NCBI GenBank assembly: GCA_026397915.1
Contig: JAPLTX010000044.1
Span: 1-64,000, forward strand
DNA: 64,000 bases
Source: Verrucomicrobiota bacterium
Lineage (GTDB): Bacteria; Verrucomicrobiota; Verrucomicrobiia; CAIQCK01
Direction of reading: 5' to 3'
Position numbers and translations under genes: made by a program. This document shows, in pieces, positions 6,463-15,012 of the stretch. The first letter of the stretch is position 1. Every line of letters starts with the position of its first letter. The notes under the pieces were generated by a model, which was not told the DNA's origin, made no database searches, and saw only the letters and a program-made list of their open reading frames with translations.

Positions 6463-9045
6463 TCACTTCCCAAACGGCCAGAGGCGCAGGCCACCTTCCG
6501 ACGCCAGTTCATAGAACATGCTCTCGCCGTTGACGATGAACGTGAAACCGTCTGTGATGCGGTTGGTCGGCACCTCCGGGCCGCGCTGGCCGGCGGGATT
6601 GAGGGCGAACACCTTGAACGCACGGGTGCGATGCAGGGTGATCGTGGCGTGAACCGGTTCGAGCCGTGTGCCGGGTTTTGCGCCCAACACTTTCAGGTGG
6701 CCGTTGAGGTTCTCAAACCACCGCTGTTCGGCGTTCTCGCATCGCGCGACCGTTGTCAGTAGCAGCCCGCGTGATTGCGCAATCGGATGGCCATCGAGCG
6801 CCGTCAGGGAGAGGACGGCAAAATGCGGCGTGCCGACGTCGAAGGTCACGTCGGCGAGGTTCATGCTTTTGCCGCCGATGAAGCCGGCGGCCACGCGGCA
6901 CGCGGGTGCCAGCAGGGTGAACTGCCCGTGGTCCTGGTCCCAAGACAGTTGACCGTTGTCGCTGGCGAACTCGCGTCGGGGGCCTTCCTCCCAGCCGAGT
7001 GGCACGCGGAGTTTGCGGGCAGCGTCCACCCAGAGGCGCTGGAGCGCGGTGGAATCGTTGCCGGCCTTTTGCACGAGGCGGATGGGCTTCTTGATGGGCG
7101 CATCTTTCGGTGTCTCGTTGCCGTCGGCGGCGATGATGATGTCCGGTGCCGGCGCTGTGACGTTGGGCAGCGCGTTGCGCCAGCGGCTGATGAATGTGAG
7201 CCATGTCGGCGGTCGCGCGTTCGCGGCGTTGGTGGAATCGTTCCGCAGCACGCACGTGCTCAACTGCGAGGGCGAGGCAAGGCCGCCGAGGAATATGCGC
7301 GCGGCAACCGGGAATTGACCGATGACGGCGGGATCATTGGTGTAGTTGTCCCATATCACGCCGTCCCAGTCTTGGAGCGCGGCGTGCGCGGCGAGGAGCA
7401 GCGGCGCTTCGGCGCGATATTCATTAGCTTTCGAATGAAAAACGCTGGTAATGAGCAGCGGCTTGTGGGCCACGGAGGCGCTGGCAAGCTGGGCAAGGTA
7501 ACCGCCGTTACTTGCTATGAGTGCTTTGTTTTCAATGAACCCGTCCGGCCGCAACGGATCCCATGTGCCGCCGATGCCGATGGCGTCGCCGGCGCTGATT
7601 AGGGCGGACAGGTCGGTTGGCATCGGCATGGAGTCGTCTGTAATGATGGGGCATTTCACTCCGATCTTATGGAGGTATTTGTAGGTGCGGCCGTAAAACT
7701 CGACCGCGAGATCGTTGGTGGCCAGCGCGGCTGATTGCGGGTGCGGGAACATGGGGTTGTTGCTGGTGATTTGGACCACGGCGAGCGAGGGATCGTCCGC
7801 GTAACGCTTGCCGGTGTAGCGGTTCTTATGGAGCAGCCACTTGTCCGCGGAATGCTCTACAAACCCCGCCAGACGGTCCACGACGAGCGGCGTCGAGATG
7901 GCGGGGTTGGCCGAGCGGGGCGTGGGCAGGGTGAAGTGTGAGTAGATGCCCCGGCGCGCCAGTTCGGCAACGAAGCAGTCGAACCGGTCAAGTTCTGCGT
8001 CGTCAGGCGCGGAGTCGCTGACGGTCCAGCGCACGAGATTGATGCCGAACTGTGCGATACGCGCGGCCACGCCTTGCGCGTCCTCCTTTGCCGGCGCCGA
8101 CGCGGTTGCCATGCGGACGCCCCAGAACTTTTGGCGCGCGCCATTCGGCCAGACGAAGTGGCTGCCTTTGGTTTGAAGGACGCCAAATTTCCCCGCCGGC
8201 GCGTGCAGCAGTCCGGAGGCGTCGGTGGGCGCGCGCTTCTCCGGCTCGACGGAGGGCGGAGGTTTTGCGGTGTCCTGTAAATCGAACCGCGTCCATTTCT
8301 TTGTTTCGTTCACGAATTCGCGGCCGTTGCCGCCGACGAGCAACTCCGGCCGCTCGGCGAGTTCGAGTTGCATCGCCATGCCGTATTCGTCGCCGGCTTT
8401 CAGTTCGCCGGTGGCGAGCAGCACGCGCAGCTCGAAATCATCGCCGCCGGTCTGGCGGAGGTCTTCGATCCAAACCACCTGCGGTTTGTCGAAGCGAATT
8501 GCAATTGAGCCAAGCGAGCCGCTGCCAATGACGATCTGTTGCGGCCGGCCGGTGATGGGGCGTTGCGCGGCGGCCGCAGGCTGTTCGGGCAGCACCACGT
8601 CGTGGTGATCGAAACGGACTGTTTTTCCGGCAAACCGTTTGGCCGGCAGCGCAAGCGACACGTGGAGCAGATCGAGTTCCATGTCGCGGGTCATACGGAA
8701 CCTCCACGCAATCTGGAGTGTGTCGCCGATGGCGGTCAGGGTTTGGTTGTAGGATGTCCATGCCGCGTCGGGCGACGCTTCCGGGCCGAGCGTGCCGGCG
8801 AAACTCCAGCGGTCCTCGGCTCGTTTCGTAGCGGTGCCCGCGTTTGTTTCGGTCTGGGTGAACGACTGTTTCCATCCGGGAGTCGCCGCGCCGGCCAGAC
8901 CGCGGAGCCACGGCTCACGGTTCAACTTGACGACGAACGAACCTGAATTGGAGAACATCACGGTTGCTGGCGGCGGTTTGACCAGTTGGGCTACGCAGTT
9001 CAACGCTGTCGCGAGCAGGATTGCAATTATCAGTGGCAAGCGCAT
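6463..9045 (-). CDS. Secreted glycoside-hydrolase-like protein (GH5/GH35-like TIM barrel)
   Basis: An 860-residue protein with a clear signal peptide (MRLPLIIAILLATALNCVAQ). The first ~300 residues are beta-rich. From about residue 300 the sequence follows the pattern of cellulase-like TIM-barrel proteins common in Verrucomicrobiota: a WPNGARQKFWGVR strand-1 motif, INLVRWTV, LARRGIYSHFTL, then NRYTGKRYADDPSLAVVQIT. In family members that I recall, the last block runs into a Glu-containing N-E-N/N-E-D motif carrying the acid/base residue; here it reads SNNP (about residues 427-430), so the usual Glu is absent. The C-terminal ~200 residues look like an accessory beta domain. It is divergent from the downstream lyase gene (92 bp between starts). 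A polysaccharide-active or carbohydrate-binding exported protein is likely; activity is uncertain. Confidence 0.6.
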   Translation of the reverse strand: MRLPLIIAILLATALNCVAQLVKPPPATVMFSNSGSFVVKLNREPWLRGLAGAATPGWKQSFTQTETNAGTATKRAEDRWSFAGTLGPEASPDAAWTSYNQTLTAIGDTLQIAWRFRMTRDMELDLLHVSLALPAKRFAGKTVRFDHHDVVLPEQPAAAAQRPITGRPQQIVIGSGSLGSIAIRFDKPQVVWIEDLRQTGGDDFELRVLLATGELKAGDEYGMAMQLELAERPELLVGGNGREFVNETKKWTRFDLQDTAKPPPSVEPEKRAPTDASGLLHAPAGKFGVLQTKGSHFVWPNGARQKFWGVRMATASAPAKEDAQGVAARIAQFGINLVRWTVSDSAPDDAELDRFDCFVAELARRGIYSHFTLPTPRSANPAISTPLVVDRLAGFVEHSADKWLLHKNRYTGKRYADDPSLAVVQITSNNPMFPHPQSAALATNDLAVEFYGRTYKYLHKIGVKCPIITDDSMPMPTDLSALISAGDAIGIGGTWDPLRPDGFIENKALIASNGGYLAQLASASVAHKPLLITSVFHSKANEYRAEAPLLLAAHAALQDWDGVIWDNYTNDPAVIGQFPVAARIFLGGLASPSQLSTCVLRNDSTNAANARPPTWLTFISRWRNALPNVTAPAPDIIIAADGNETPKDAPIKKPIRLVQKAGNDSTALQRLWVDAARKLRVPLGWEEGPRREFASDNGQLSWDQDHGQFTLLAPACRVAAGFIGGKSMNLADVTFDVGTPHFAVLSLTALDGHPIAQSRGLLLTTVARCENAEQRWFENLNGHLKVLGAKPGTRLEPVHATITLHRTRAFKVFALNPAGQRGPEVPTNRITDGFTFIVNGESMFYELASEGGLRLWPFGK

Positions 9046-9137
9046 CAGTGGGAAGTTTTAGCGGTGCAGACGGTGGAGGCAAATCTAAAACATGAAAAAT
9101 ATCCGTGAAATTCTCGGGCGGCGGGGATAATTAAAGA

Positions 9138-10007
9138 ATGACCCAAGCTGAAACCATCCGCCAGGCGCTCAAGCGCGACACCGTTCTTATGCCGGGCGTC
9201 TATGACGCGTTGAGTGCGCGCATTGCCAACCAAGCCGGATTCAAAATCATCTTCATCAGCGGTTACTCCGTTAGCGCCACGGCGCTTGGCGAGCCGGACT
9301 TCGGACTGCTATCGCTCGGCGACATCACCGAAGCAACACGGCGCGTTTGCAAGAACTCGGCCGCGCCAGTAATTGTGGACGCCGACACCGGCTACGGCAA
9401 TGCGTTGAACGTGCAGCGCACTGTATGCGAACTGCTCGATGCCGGCGCGGCGGGCATTTTTCTGGAGGACCAACTCTGGCCGAAGCGATGTGGCCACATG
9501 CGCGGCAAGAAGGTGATTCCCGCCGAAGAGCAGGGGAACAAAATTCGCGCTGCTCGCGACGCGGCGAAGGAAAGCGGGCGCGACTTGTTCATCGTGGCCC
9601 GCACCGACGCCCGCCAGCCACTCGGCCTCGACGCGGCCATCGAGCGTTGCAAGCTCTACAAGAAAGCCGGCGCAGACGCGCTCTTTGTCGAAGCGCCGCT
9701 GTCGGTCGCGGAACTGCGCAAGATCGGCCGCGACCTGCCGCCGCCGCTGGTGGCGAACATGATCGAGCGCGGCGTCACCCCGCAACTCACGCGCAAGGAA
9801 CTCAAGGCAATTGGTTTTCAGATGATCGTTTGCCCGTTGGCCGGTCTCTACGCCGCTGCGAAGGCGGTGACGGAGATCTATCGCGTCTTGAAGACCAAGG
9901 AGACGACGCGCAAAGATCTCGACCGCGTGCTGACATTCGACGAGTTTAACCGCATCATCGGCCTTCAGGCGAAATACGACGCCGAGAAGCGGTATGCGGT
10001 GGAGTGA
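9138..10007 (+). CDS. Isocitrate lyase/PEP mutase-family enzyme (2-methylisocitrate lyase-like)
   Basis: A 289-residue protein of the ICL/PEPM superfamily. Visible motifs are LMPGVYDALSARIA near the start (substrate loop), VIVDADTGYGN (metal-binding Asp residues), GIFLEDQLWPKRCGH (the K-[KR]-C-G-H catalytic loop with the essential Cys), IVARTDAR and FVEAPLS. Members cleave or decarboxylate small 2-hydroxy dicarboxylates (2-methylisocitrate, oxaloacetate, phosphonopyruvate). The length fits the methylisocitrate lyase/oxaloacetate decarboxylase branch. No propionate-pathway partner genes are nearby, so the substrate cannot be fixed. It is monocistronic by position: divergent from the GH-like gene and followed by a 303-bp gap. 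Confidence 0.85.
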   Translation: MTQAETIRQALKRDTVLMPGVYDALSARIANQAGFKIIFISGYSVSATALGEPDFGLLSLGDITEATRRVCKNSAAPVIVDADTGYGNALNVQRTVCELLDAGAAGIFLEDQLWPKRCGHMRGKKVIPAEEQGNKIRAARDAAKESGRDLFIVARTDARQPLGLDAAIERCKLYKKAGADALFVEAPLSVAELRKIGRDLPPPLVANMIERGVTPQLTRKELKAIGFQMIVCPLAGLYAAAKAVTEIYRVLKTKETTRKDLDRVLTFDEFNRIIGLQAKYDAEKRYAVE

Positions 10008-10310
10008 GATGAACTGCTGCCGTGCGGGAGCGAATCGCAGGGCTTGATGTCTCCGTCGTCACTCCGCCGTTGTGGTTTTGCGGCTGTTTTTTCGTTGCCT
10101 TCGTCATCCGCATTGCGTAATGGTTTTCAACTTAAGGATGCGGGCGCGACTTCAGGATGAAATCGCACAAGTGACGGTCCGATGGCTCGGGCGGTGTTTT
10201 GTGGGTGCCGCTGCGGGTTATTGAGGAAAGGCAGTGAGATTAGTGTGTCCTCCGGACTCCGGTGAACCGAACAAACGATAAATCATGAGAAAAGACCAGA
10301 GGGCGGGACA
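10008..10310. other. Intergenic region with no recognisable gene
   Basis: This 303-bp gap separates the lyase from the metallo-beta-lactamase-fold gene. I see no ORF with a plausible start and composition, no tRNA and no strong inverted repeat. A purine-rich CAGAGGGCGGGACA stretch directly before 10311 can serve as ribosome-binding site for the next gene. Confidence 0.5.
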
Positions 10311-10964
10311 ATGAAACGGTTTGTAACGGAAGTTCAACGATTTGCGCCGGAGACTTTTTATTGGGAGCAGTTTTCCGATGAGTTGAAGACGACGCTGTCG
10401 TCAGCGGCTATTCGTGAGGAGCCGGAGGTTGTCTTCATTGATCCGGTGCCGCTGATGATGTCCGCGCTGAACAAGATCGTCGGTCCCGCCAGCCGTGCGT
10501 TTGTCTTGCTGACCAACTCCAACCACGAACGGGCCGCGCTGTCGTTGCGCGAGAACATGCGTGTTCCCATCTGGGCGCATGAGGCTGCCAAGGCGGACAT
10601 GGAGATAGACGCGAACGATTACTTCAAGGACGGTGACGAACTGCCGGCGGGATTGGTGGCCATTCATGTGCCCGGCGCCACTGCGGGCGAGACGGCGTTC
10701 TACACGCCAAAGAACGGCGGCATTGTGGCGATCGGTGATGCATTGGTGAACCTCGATTCCGAACACGGCTTGGCGTTTCTGCCGGATAAATACTCGAAGG
10801 ACCCGAAGCAGTCGCGACAGTCGCTGCGGAAGCTGCTGAAGTTCGATTTTGAGATGATGACGTTTGCGCATGGCCAGCCGATCGTGCGCGATGCCAAGAA
10901 GCGCCTGGAGGCGTTGCTGGAAAGCAGTGGAAGTAGGAAATTCAAGGCAGCGGAAGCCGAATGA
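10311..10964 (+). CDS. Metallo-beta-lactamase-fold protein with atypical active site
   Basis: A 217-residue protein following the MBL fold order: VVFIDPVPL, then AFVLLTNSNHERAALSLREN, HVPGATAGETAFYTP, GIVAIGDAL and MMTFAHGQPIV. In canonical members the first metal motif is HxHxDH; here the equivalent segment is T-N-x-N-H-E-R, a form found in a subset of MBL-like hydrolases. A late AHG-P motif and the GD motif are retained. It may bind one metal or act on a different substrate. It overlaps the next gene by 4 bp (ATGA), so the two are coupled. Confidence 0.65.
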   Translation: MKRFVTEVQRFAPETFYWEQFSDELKTTLSSAAIREEPEVVFIDPVPLMMSALNKIVGPASRAFVLLTNSNHERAALSLRENMRVPIWAHEAAKADMEIDANDYFKDGDELPAGLVAIHVPGATAGETAFYTPKNGGIVAIGDALVNLDSEHGLAFLPDKYSKDPKQSRQSLRKLLKFDFEMMTFAHGQPIVRDAKKRLEALLESSGSRKFKAAEAE

Positions 10965-11380
10965 GATACGCCCTCGCTCTTGTCATGGCCTGCGTGTCGT
11001 GCGCCGCAGTGGCCGCCGCGGAGGAGGCGCCGCCGGAGTTGGCGCAAATGTGCTCGACGTTTTTCGGCCAGCTTCGCGAGGGTAAAGTGGCGGAGGCTTA
11101 CACGTTGTTGCTGCAAGGCAGCAGGATTGCCGCCAAGCTGGAGGACGTTTCAAAGCTGGAGGAACGCACTCGGGAGATGCTACAGAGTTACGGGGCCGTG
11201 CGCGGCTATGACGCCGTAAACGTCGAATTTGTCGGCAAGAATCTCTGCCGCCTGACCTACCTCACGCGCTCCGACATTGCGCCCGTGCGCTGGCGGATTG
11301 TTTTCTACCGACCGGCGGACAAGTGGCGGGTGTTCAACTTGCAGATGGACGACGCGGTGATGGAGTTCTTCGGAAAGTAA
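10961..11380 (+). CDS. Small exported protein, NTF2/DUF4019-like
   Basis: A 139-residue protein with a signal peptide (MRYALALVMACVSCAAVAAA) and an alpha+beta mature part: a helical QLREGKVAEAYTLLLQGS start, then strands NVEFVGKNLCRLTYLTR, RWRIVFYRPADKWRVFNLQM. This is the layout of small NTF2-like accessory domains (DUF4019/DUF3887 type). It starts inside the stop of the MBL-fold gene, so the two are translated together. No catalytic residues are evident. The function is unknown. Confidence 0.65.
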   Translation: MRYALALVMACVSCAAVAAAEEAPPELAQMCSTFFGQLREGKVAEAYTLLLQGSRIAAKLEDVSKLEERTREMLQSYGAVRGYDAVNVEFVGKNLCRLTYLTRSDIAPVRWRIVFYRPADKWRVFNLQMDDAVMEFFGK

Positions 11381-11513
11381 CCGGCGTCGTTCGTCTCAAG
11401 ACATCTCTCAGGCGGCAGTCGCCCGCCAAGGAATCGGGATTCACTTTTCGTCGTAACCGCGCTAACATGCCGCGGTGTTGCGAAGTTGAGAACGAGGTTC
11501 TGGAGGCTCGGCG

Positions 11514-11870
11514 ATGAAGACAACGAACATGCTGTTTGCGTGGATGGTGAGCGGCTGGCTGTTTGGTTGCATGATTGGACCGTCGGTGATGGAGGCGCAT
11601 GCCGCTGGCGCAAAGCCGGCGGGGCCGCCGAAACAGCAACAGATCAGCGGCAGCATTGTCAGTTGTGATGAGAAGACGCTCATTGTTCGCGTCAGGAAGG
11701 GCGAGGAGATCAAGTTCAACATCACGATTGAAACCAAGTTCGGTGAGAAGGACGCGATCAAGAGTGCTGCCGATTTCAAGTCCGGCAATCACGTGCGTGT
11801 CACTTACGTGAGAAGCCGCGGCGAGCGGACACTGAAACAGGTGGTTCATGTTGTTAAACACATCAACTGA
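11514..11870 (+). CDS. Small exported beta-rich protein of unknown function
   Basis: A 118-residue protein. The N-terminus has a hydrophobic segment (MLFAWMVSGWLFGCMIG) then AHA, suggesting export. The mature part is short strands (ISGSIVSCDEKTLIVRVRKG, EEIKFNITIETKF, HVRVTYVRSRGE), resembling an OB-like or DUF5666-type barrel. It lies 9 bp before yggS and may share its transcript. I do not recognise a specific family. Confidence 0.6.
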   Translation: MKTTNMLFAWMVSGWLFGCMIGPSVMEAHAAGAKPAGPPKQQQISGSIVSCDEKTLIVRVRKGEEIKFNITIETKFGEKDAIKSAADFKSGNHVRVTYVRSRGERTLKQVVHVVKHIN

Positions 11871-11879
11871 CCATTCCCC

Positions 11880-12575
11880 ATGCCAACGATAGCTGAAAAC
11901 ATTGCCGCTGTTTGCGGTCGTATTGGGGCCGCGGCCGGGCGTGCCGGTCGCAGCGCCGCCGACATACAGCTTGTAGCCGTGAGCAAGACGCATCCGCCGG
12001 AAGTCGTGCGCGAGGCGGTTGCCGAGGGACTGACCGTGTTTGGCGAAAGCCGCATTCAGGAAGCGAAGGCGAAAATCCCGGAATTATCGGACAAGCTGCG
12101 ATGGCACTTCATTGGCCACCTGCAAACGAACAAGGCGCGCGAGGCGGTTGAGCTGTTCCACATGGTCCAGTCGGTGGACAGCGTCCGGCTGGCGCGCGAA
12201 CTCGACCAGTGCGCCGAGCGCGCGAGTCGCACGCTGGCGGTGTTGTTAGAGTGCAACGTGTCGGGAGAGGGCACGAAGTTTGGCTTCAAGCCCGACGAGG
12301 TCATGGCGGCGCTGGCCGAGTTGAACAGGCTGCCCCGCCTTGAAATCCAAGGGTTGATGACGATGGCGCCATTTTTCGAGGATCCACAGGAGGCGAGACC
12401 GACGTTCCGCGCGCTGCGCGAACTGCGCGATCGGCTTCAACAACAGCATGGCATCCCGCTGCCGGCGCTCTCGATGGGGATGACGAACGATTTTGAGGTT
12501 GCCATTGAAGAAGGCGCGACGATGGTGCGCATTGGCACGGCGATTTTCCGCCCCACGCCGGCCGATGAAGCATAG
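11880..12575 (+). CDS. yggS: YggS/PLPBP-family pyridoxal-phosphate homeostasis protein
   Basis: A 231-residue, full-length member of the single-domain alanine-racemase-fold PLP-binding proteins. Key blocks are LVAVSKTHPPEVV (PLP Schiff-base Lys), FGESRIQEAKAKI, WHFIGHLQTNKAREAV (family signature), VLLECNVSGEGTKFGF, GLMTMAPFFED and LSMGMTNDFEVAIEEGATMVRIGTAIF (phosphate-binding end). The protein buffers cellular PLP and amino-acid pools; it is not a racemase. It sits between small exported-protein genes and lptD with no obvious pathway link. Confidence 0.95.
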   Translation: MPTIAENIAAVCGRIGAAAGRAGRSAADIQLVAVSKTHPPEVVREAVAEGLTVFGESRIQEAKAKIPELSDKLRWHFIGHLQTNKAREAVELFHMVQSVDSVRLARELDQCAERASRTLAVLLECNVSGEGTKFGFKPDEVMAALAELNRLPRLEIQGLMTMAPFFEDPQEARPTFRALRELRDRLQQQHGIPLPALSMGMTNDFEVAIEEGATMVRIGTAIFRPTPADEA

Positions 12576-12673
12576 AAATCACCGCGATGCGTGGCAGCGG
12601 CGCCGGGTGATTGCAAGAACGCAAGCTGTTTTCTATTGCCAGCGGCAAAAGGCTTCTGTTAGGTAACATCATC

Positions 12674-14968
12674 GTGTTTGCTTCACCTCTGACAGGGAGA
12701 GTTCGAGGTTGGTGCCTCGCCACGCTGTTGCTGGCGTCGCACGGCTTTGCTGCGTCGCCGCAGGAGATGCTGCCGCCTGCAAAACCGGATCCGAAGGCCG
12801 AGGTCAAGATCGAGGTCGCGGAGGACGGCACGTTGCGGTTGGACCAAACCACGAATATTGCCTACGCCGACAAGGATGTGGTGTTGACCCGCGGTGCGAT
12901 GCGGTTGACGGCCGACCACCTTCGCTACAACAGCGTCACGCACGACCTTTGGGCGGAAGGTAACGTGCATCTTTATCAAGGTATGACGGAATGGATCTGT
13001 GAGCACCTCTACTACAACTTCGAAACCGGGCAGACGATTCTGGACAAGTCCCGTGCGTTTAACTACCCGTGGTTTGTTCATGGTGAGAAGATCGAGAAGG
13101 TGGGGCCGAAGTATGTCGTCAAGAACGGCCTGGTCACGACGTGCGACGAGCCACAGCCGCATTGGGGTTTGCGCGCGCGCAGCATGGACTTCTATCCGGG
13201 TGACAAGGTCGTGGCACACGGCGTGACGCTGCGGGTGAACGATACGCCGTTGTTCTATCTGCCTTACATGAGTCGTTCGCTGAAGAATGATCGCCAGAGC
13301 TTTGAAATCGAGCCTGGGTCGAACAGCCGTTTCGGTCCCTACTTGTTGACCGCTTACAACTGGTATCTTAATGAGCAGCTTTCCGGCGCCTACCACGCCG
13401 ATTATCGCGTGAAGCGCGGCTTCGCAGGTGGTTTGGACGTGAATTACCGCGACAAGGTTCTTGGCACCGGGAAGCTGGTGACTTACTTCGCCCACGACAT
13501 CCGGCCCATCAATCAATCCTGGGTGAATCCATACGAGACGGTGCCGAAAAGCCGCTATCGCGTGGCGTGGCAGAACCAGACGCAGTTGCGCGAGGACATC
13601 GCGTTCAAGGCGAACGTGAAGAGACAGAGCGATTCGCGGGTGATTGAGGACTTCTTCCGTGACGAGTTCCGGCACGAGGTGCAACCGCAGAGCACACTTG
13701 AGATTGAGAAATACGATCCCGGTTACATGATGTCGGTGTGGGTGCGGCCGCCGGTGAATACCGTCTTTACCACCACCGAGCAGCTCCCGGAGCTGGCCAT
13801 TGACGTGAAGCGCCAGCAACTCTTCGGCTCGCCGATTTACTACGACGGCTCGCTCACCATCGCGCATCTCCAGAAGCACTTCTCCAGCATAGATTCCAAC
13901 AGCTTCATCACGCCGCTGATTCCGGGCTCGCCGACGCTGGACGATTACAACGTCACGCGGTTCGACTGGCTGCATCAGATCAGCTACCCGCAGATGTATT
14001 TCGGATGGTTGTCGGTGACGCCGCGCGCCGGCGTGCGCCAGACGTGGTATAGCCGGACGCGAGGTGGCAGCCCTGCGCCGGGATTCACCGACGGCGGTCC
14101 GCAGGACGGTCGCGTGGTGTTTCCCCTCGGCCTTGAAAGCTCGTTCAAGGTGTCGCGTGTGTATGATGTCAACGACACGTTCTGGGACGTGCATGGCTTG
14201 CGGCACATCATGCAGCCGGTCGTGGACGGCGCTTATATCCCGACGCCAGATACCAGACCGACCAACTTCTACCAGTTTGACAGCAGCGGTCGTTTCGACC
14301 GCAATCTGGCCACCACGCGCCTGCTGCCCAACGATTTCCCGGCGTTCGACCAGATTGACGCGATTGATCGCATGCAAACCGTGCGCGCAGGCATCCGCAA
14401 CAAGTTGCAGACCAAACGCGATGGCCAAAGTGAGGATTTCGTCAACGTGAACGTTTACGGTGAATGGCGTGGCACAAGCCATCCGTATTTGACATCGAGT
14501 GGGCTTTACAAGAACCAAAGTAGCGTCAGTGATATCTACAGCGAGATGGAAGCGCGCCCGTTCAAATGGCTCATCCTCGATTTCGACAGCCGTGTTTCAG
14601 ACAAGGGTGACCTGCTGGAAGCCAACGCCGCCATCCGGTTCATCAAGGAGCGCAAGTGGGAGATTGCACTTTCCCGACGATACGTGGACGATGTGGATGG
14701 CATTTTTGGCGGCAACAGCGATTTCTACAGTCTCGCGGGTCACGTTGCGATTACGGAGAACTGGGCCATCCGGGCTCTGTATGCCATAGACACTTCCGTG
14801 AACCGCGCCTATATGCAGGAGTATTCCATTGTCCGCGACCTCCACGACTGGGAGGTTTCGTTAAACTTGAGCAACCAGGAATTCGGCAACGGTGTCAGCG
14901 AGTATAACATCTACCTTGCCTGCGCCTTGAAAGCATTGCCGGCGATGCGGATCCACGCCGGCCAGTAG
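12674..14968 (+). CDS. lptD: LPS-assembly protein LptD (OstA-like)
   Basis: About 764 residues from the GTG at 12674; an alternative TTG at 12611 gives 785. The chosen start puts a signal peptide (RGWCLATLLLASHGFAAS) close to the N-terminus. An OstA/LptA-like beta-jellyroll follows (repeats of the form ADKDVVLTRGAMRLTADHLRY, LWAEGNVHLYQ, about residues 65-130), then a long beta-barrel part with alternating aromatic strands and an LPYMSR segment typical of LptD. LptD inserts lipopolysaccharide into the outer leaflet, so it points to a didermal cell with LPS-type lipid. No lptE is recognisable nearby. It is followed 44 bp later by ugd, which makes UDP-glucuronate for envelope sugars. Confidence 0.82.
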   Translation: MFASPLTGRVRGWCLATLLLASHGFAASPQEMLPPAKPDPKAEVKIEVAEDGTLRLDQTTNIAYADKDVVLTRGAMRLTADHLRYNSVTHDLWAEGNVHLYQGMTEWICEHLYYNFETGQTILDKSRAFNYPWFVHGEKIEKVGPKYVVKNGLVTTCDEPQPHWGLRARSMDFYPGDKVVAHGVTLRVNDTPLFYLPYMSRSLKNDRQSFEIEPGSNSRFGPYLLTAYNWYLNEQLSGAYHADYRVKRGFAGGLDVNYRDKVLGTGKLVTYFAHDIRPINQSWVNPYETVPKSRYRVAWQNQTQLREDIAFKANVKRQSDSRVIEDFFRDEFRHEVQPQSTLEIEKYDPGYMMSVWVRPPVNTVFTTTEQLPELAIDVKRQQLFGSPIYYDGSLTIAHLQKHFSSIDSNSFITPLIPGSPTLDDYNVTRFDWLHQISYPQMYFGWLSVTPRAGVRQTWYSRTRGGSPAPGFTDGGPQDGRVVFPLGLESSFKVSRVYDVNDTFWDVHGLRHIMQPVVDGAYIPTPDTRPTNFYQFDSSGRFDRNLATTRLLPNDFPAFDQIDAIDRMQTVRAGIRNKLQTKRDGQSEDFVNVNVYGEWRGTSHPYLTSSGLYKNQSSVSDIYSEMEARPFKWLILDFDSRVSDKGDLLEANAAIRFIKERKWEIALSRRYVDDVDGIFGGNSDFYSLAGHVAITENWAIRALYAIDTSVNRAYMQEYSIVRDLHDWEVSLNLSNQEFGNGVSEYNIYLACALKALPAMRIHAGQ

Positions 14969-15012
14969 CCGTCGGCTTTTTCCAAATCCAAACATTCAAC
15001 ACGCTGCGACGT

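Noticed and set aside
12683..14518. Antisense ORF (611 codons) opposite lptD
   Set aside because: Same reason: shadow of a recognised outer-membrane gene.
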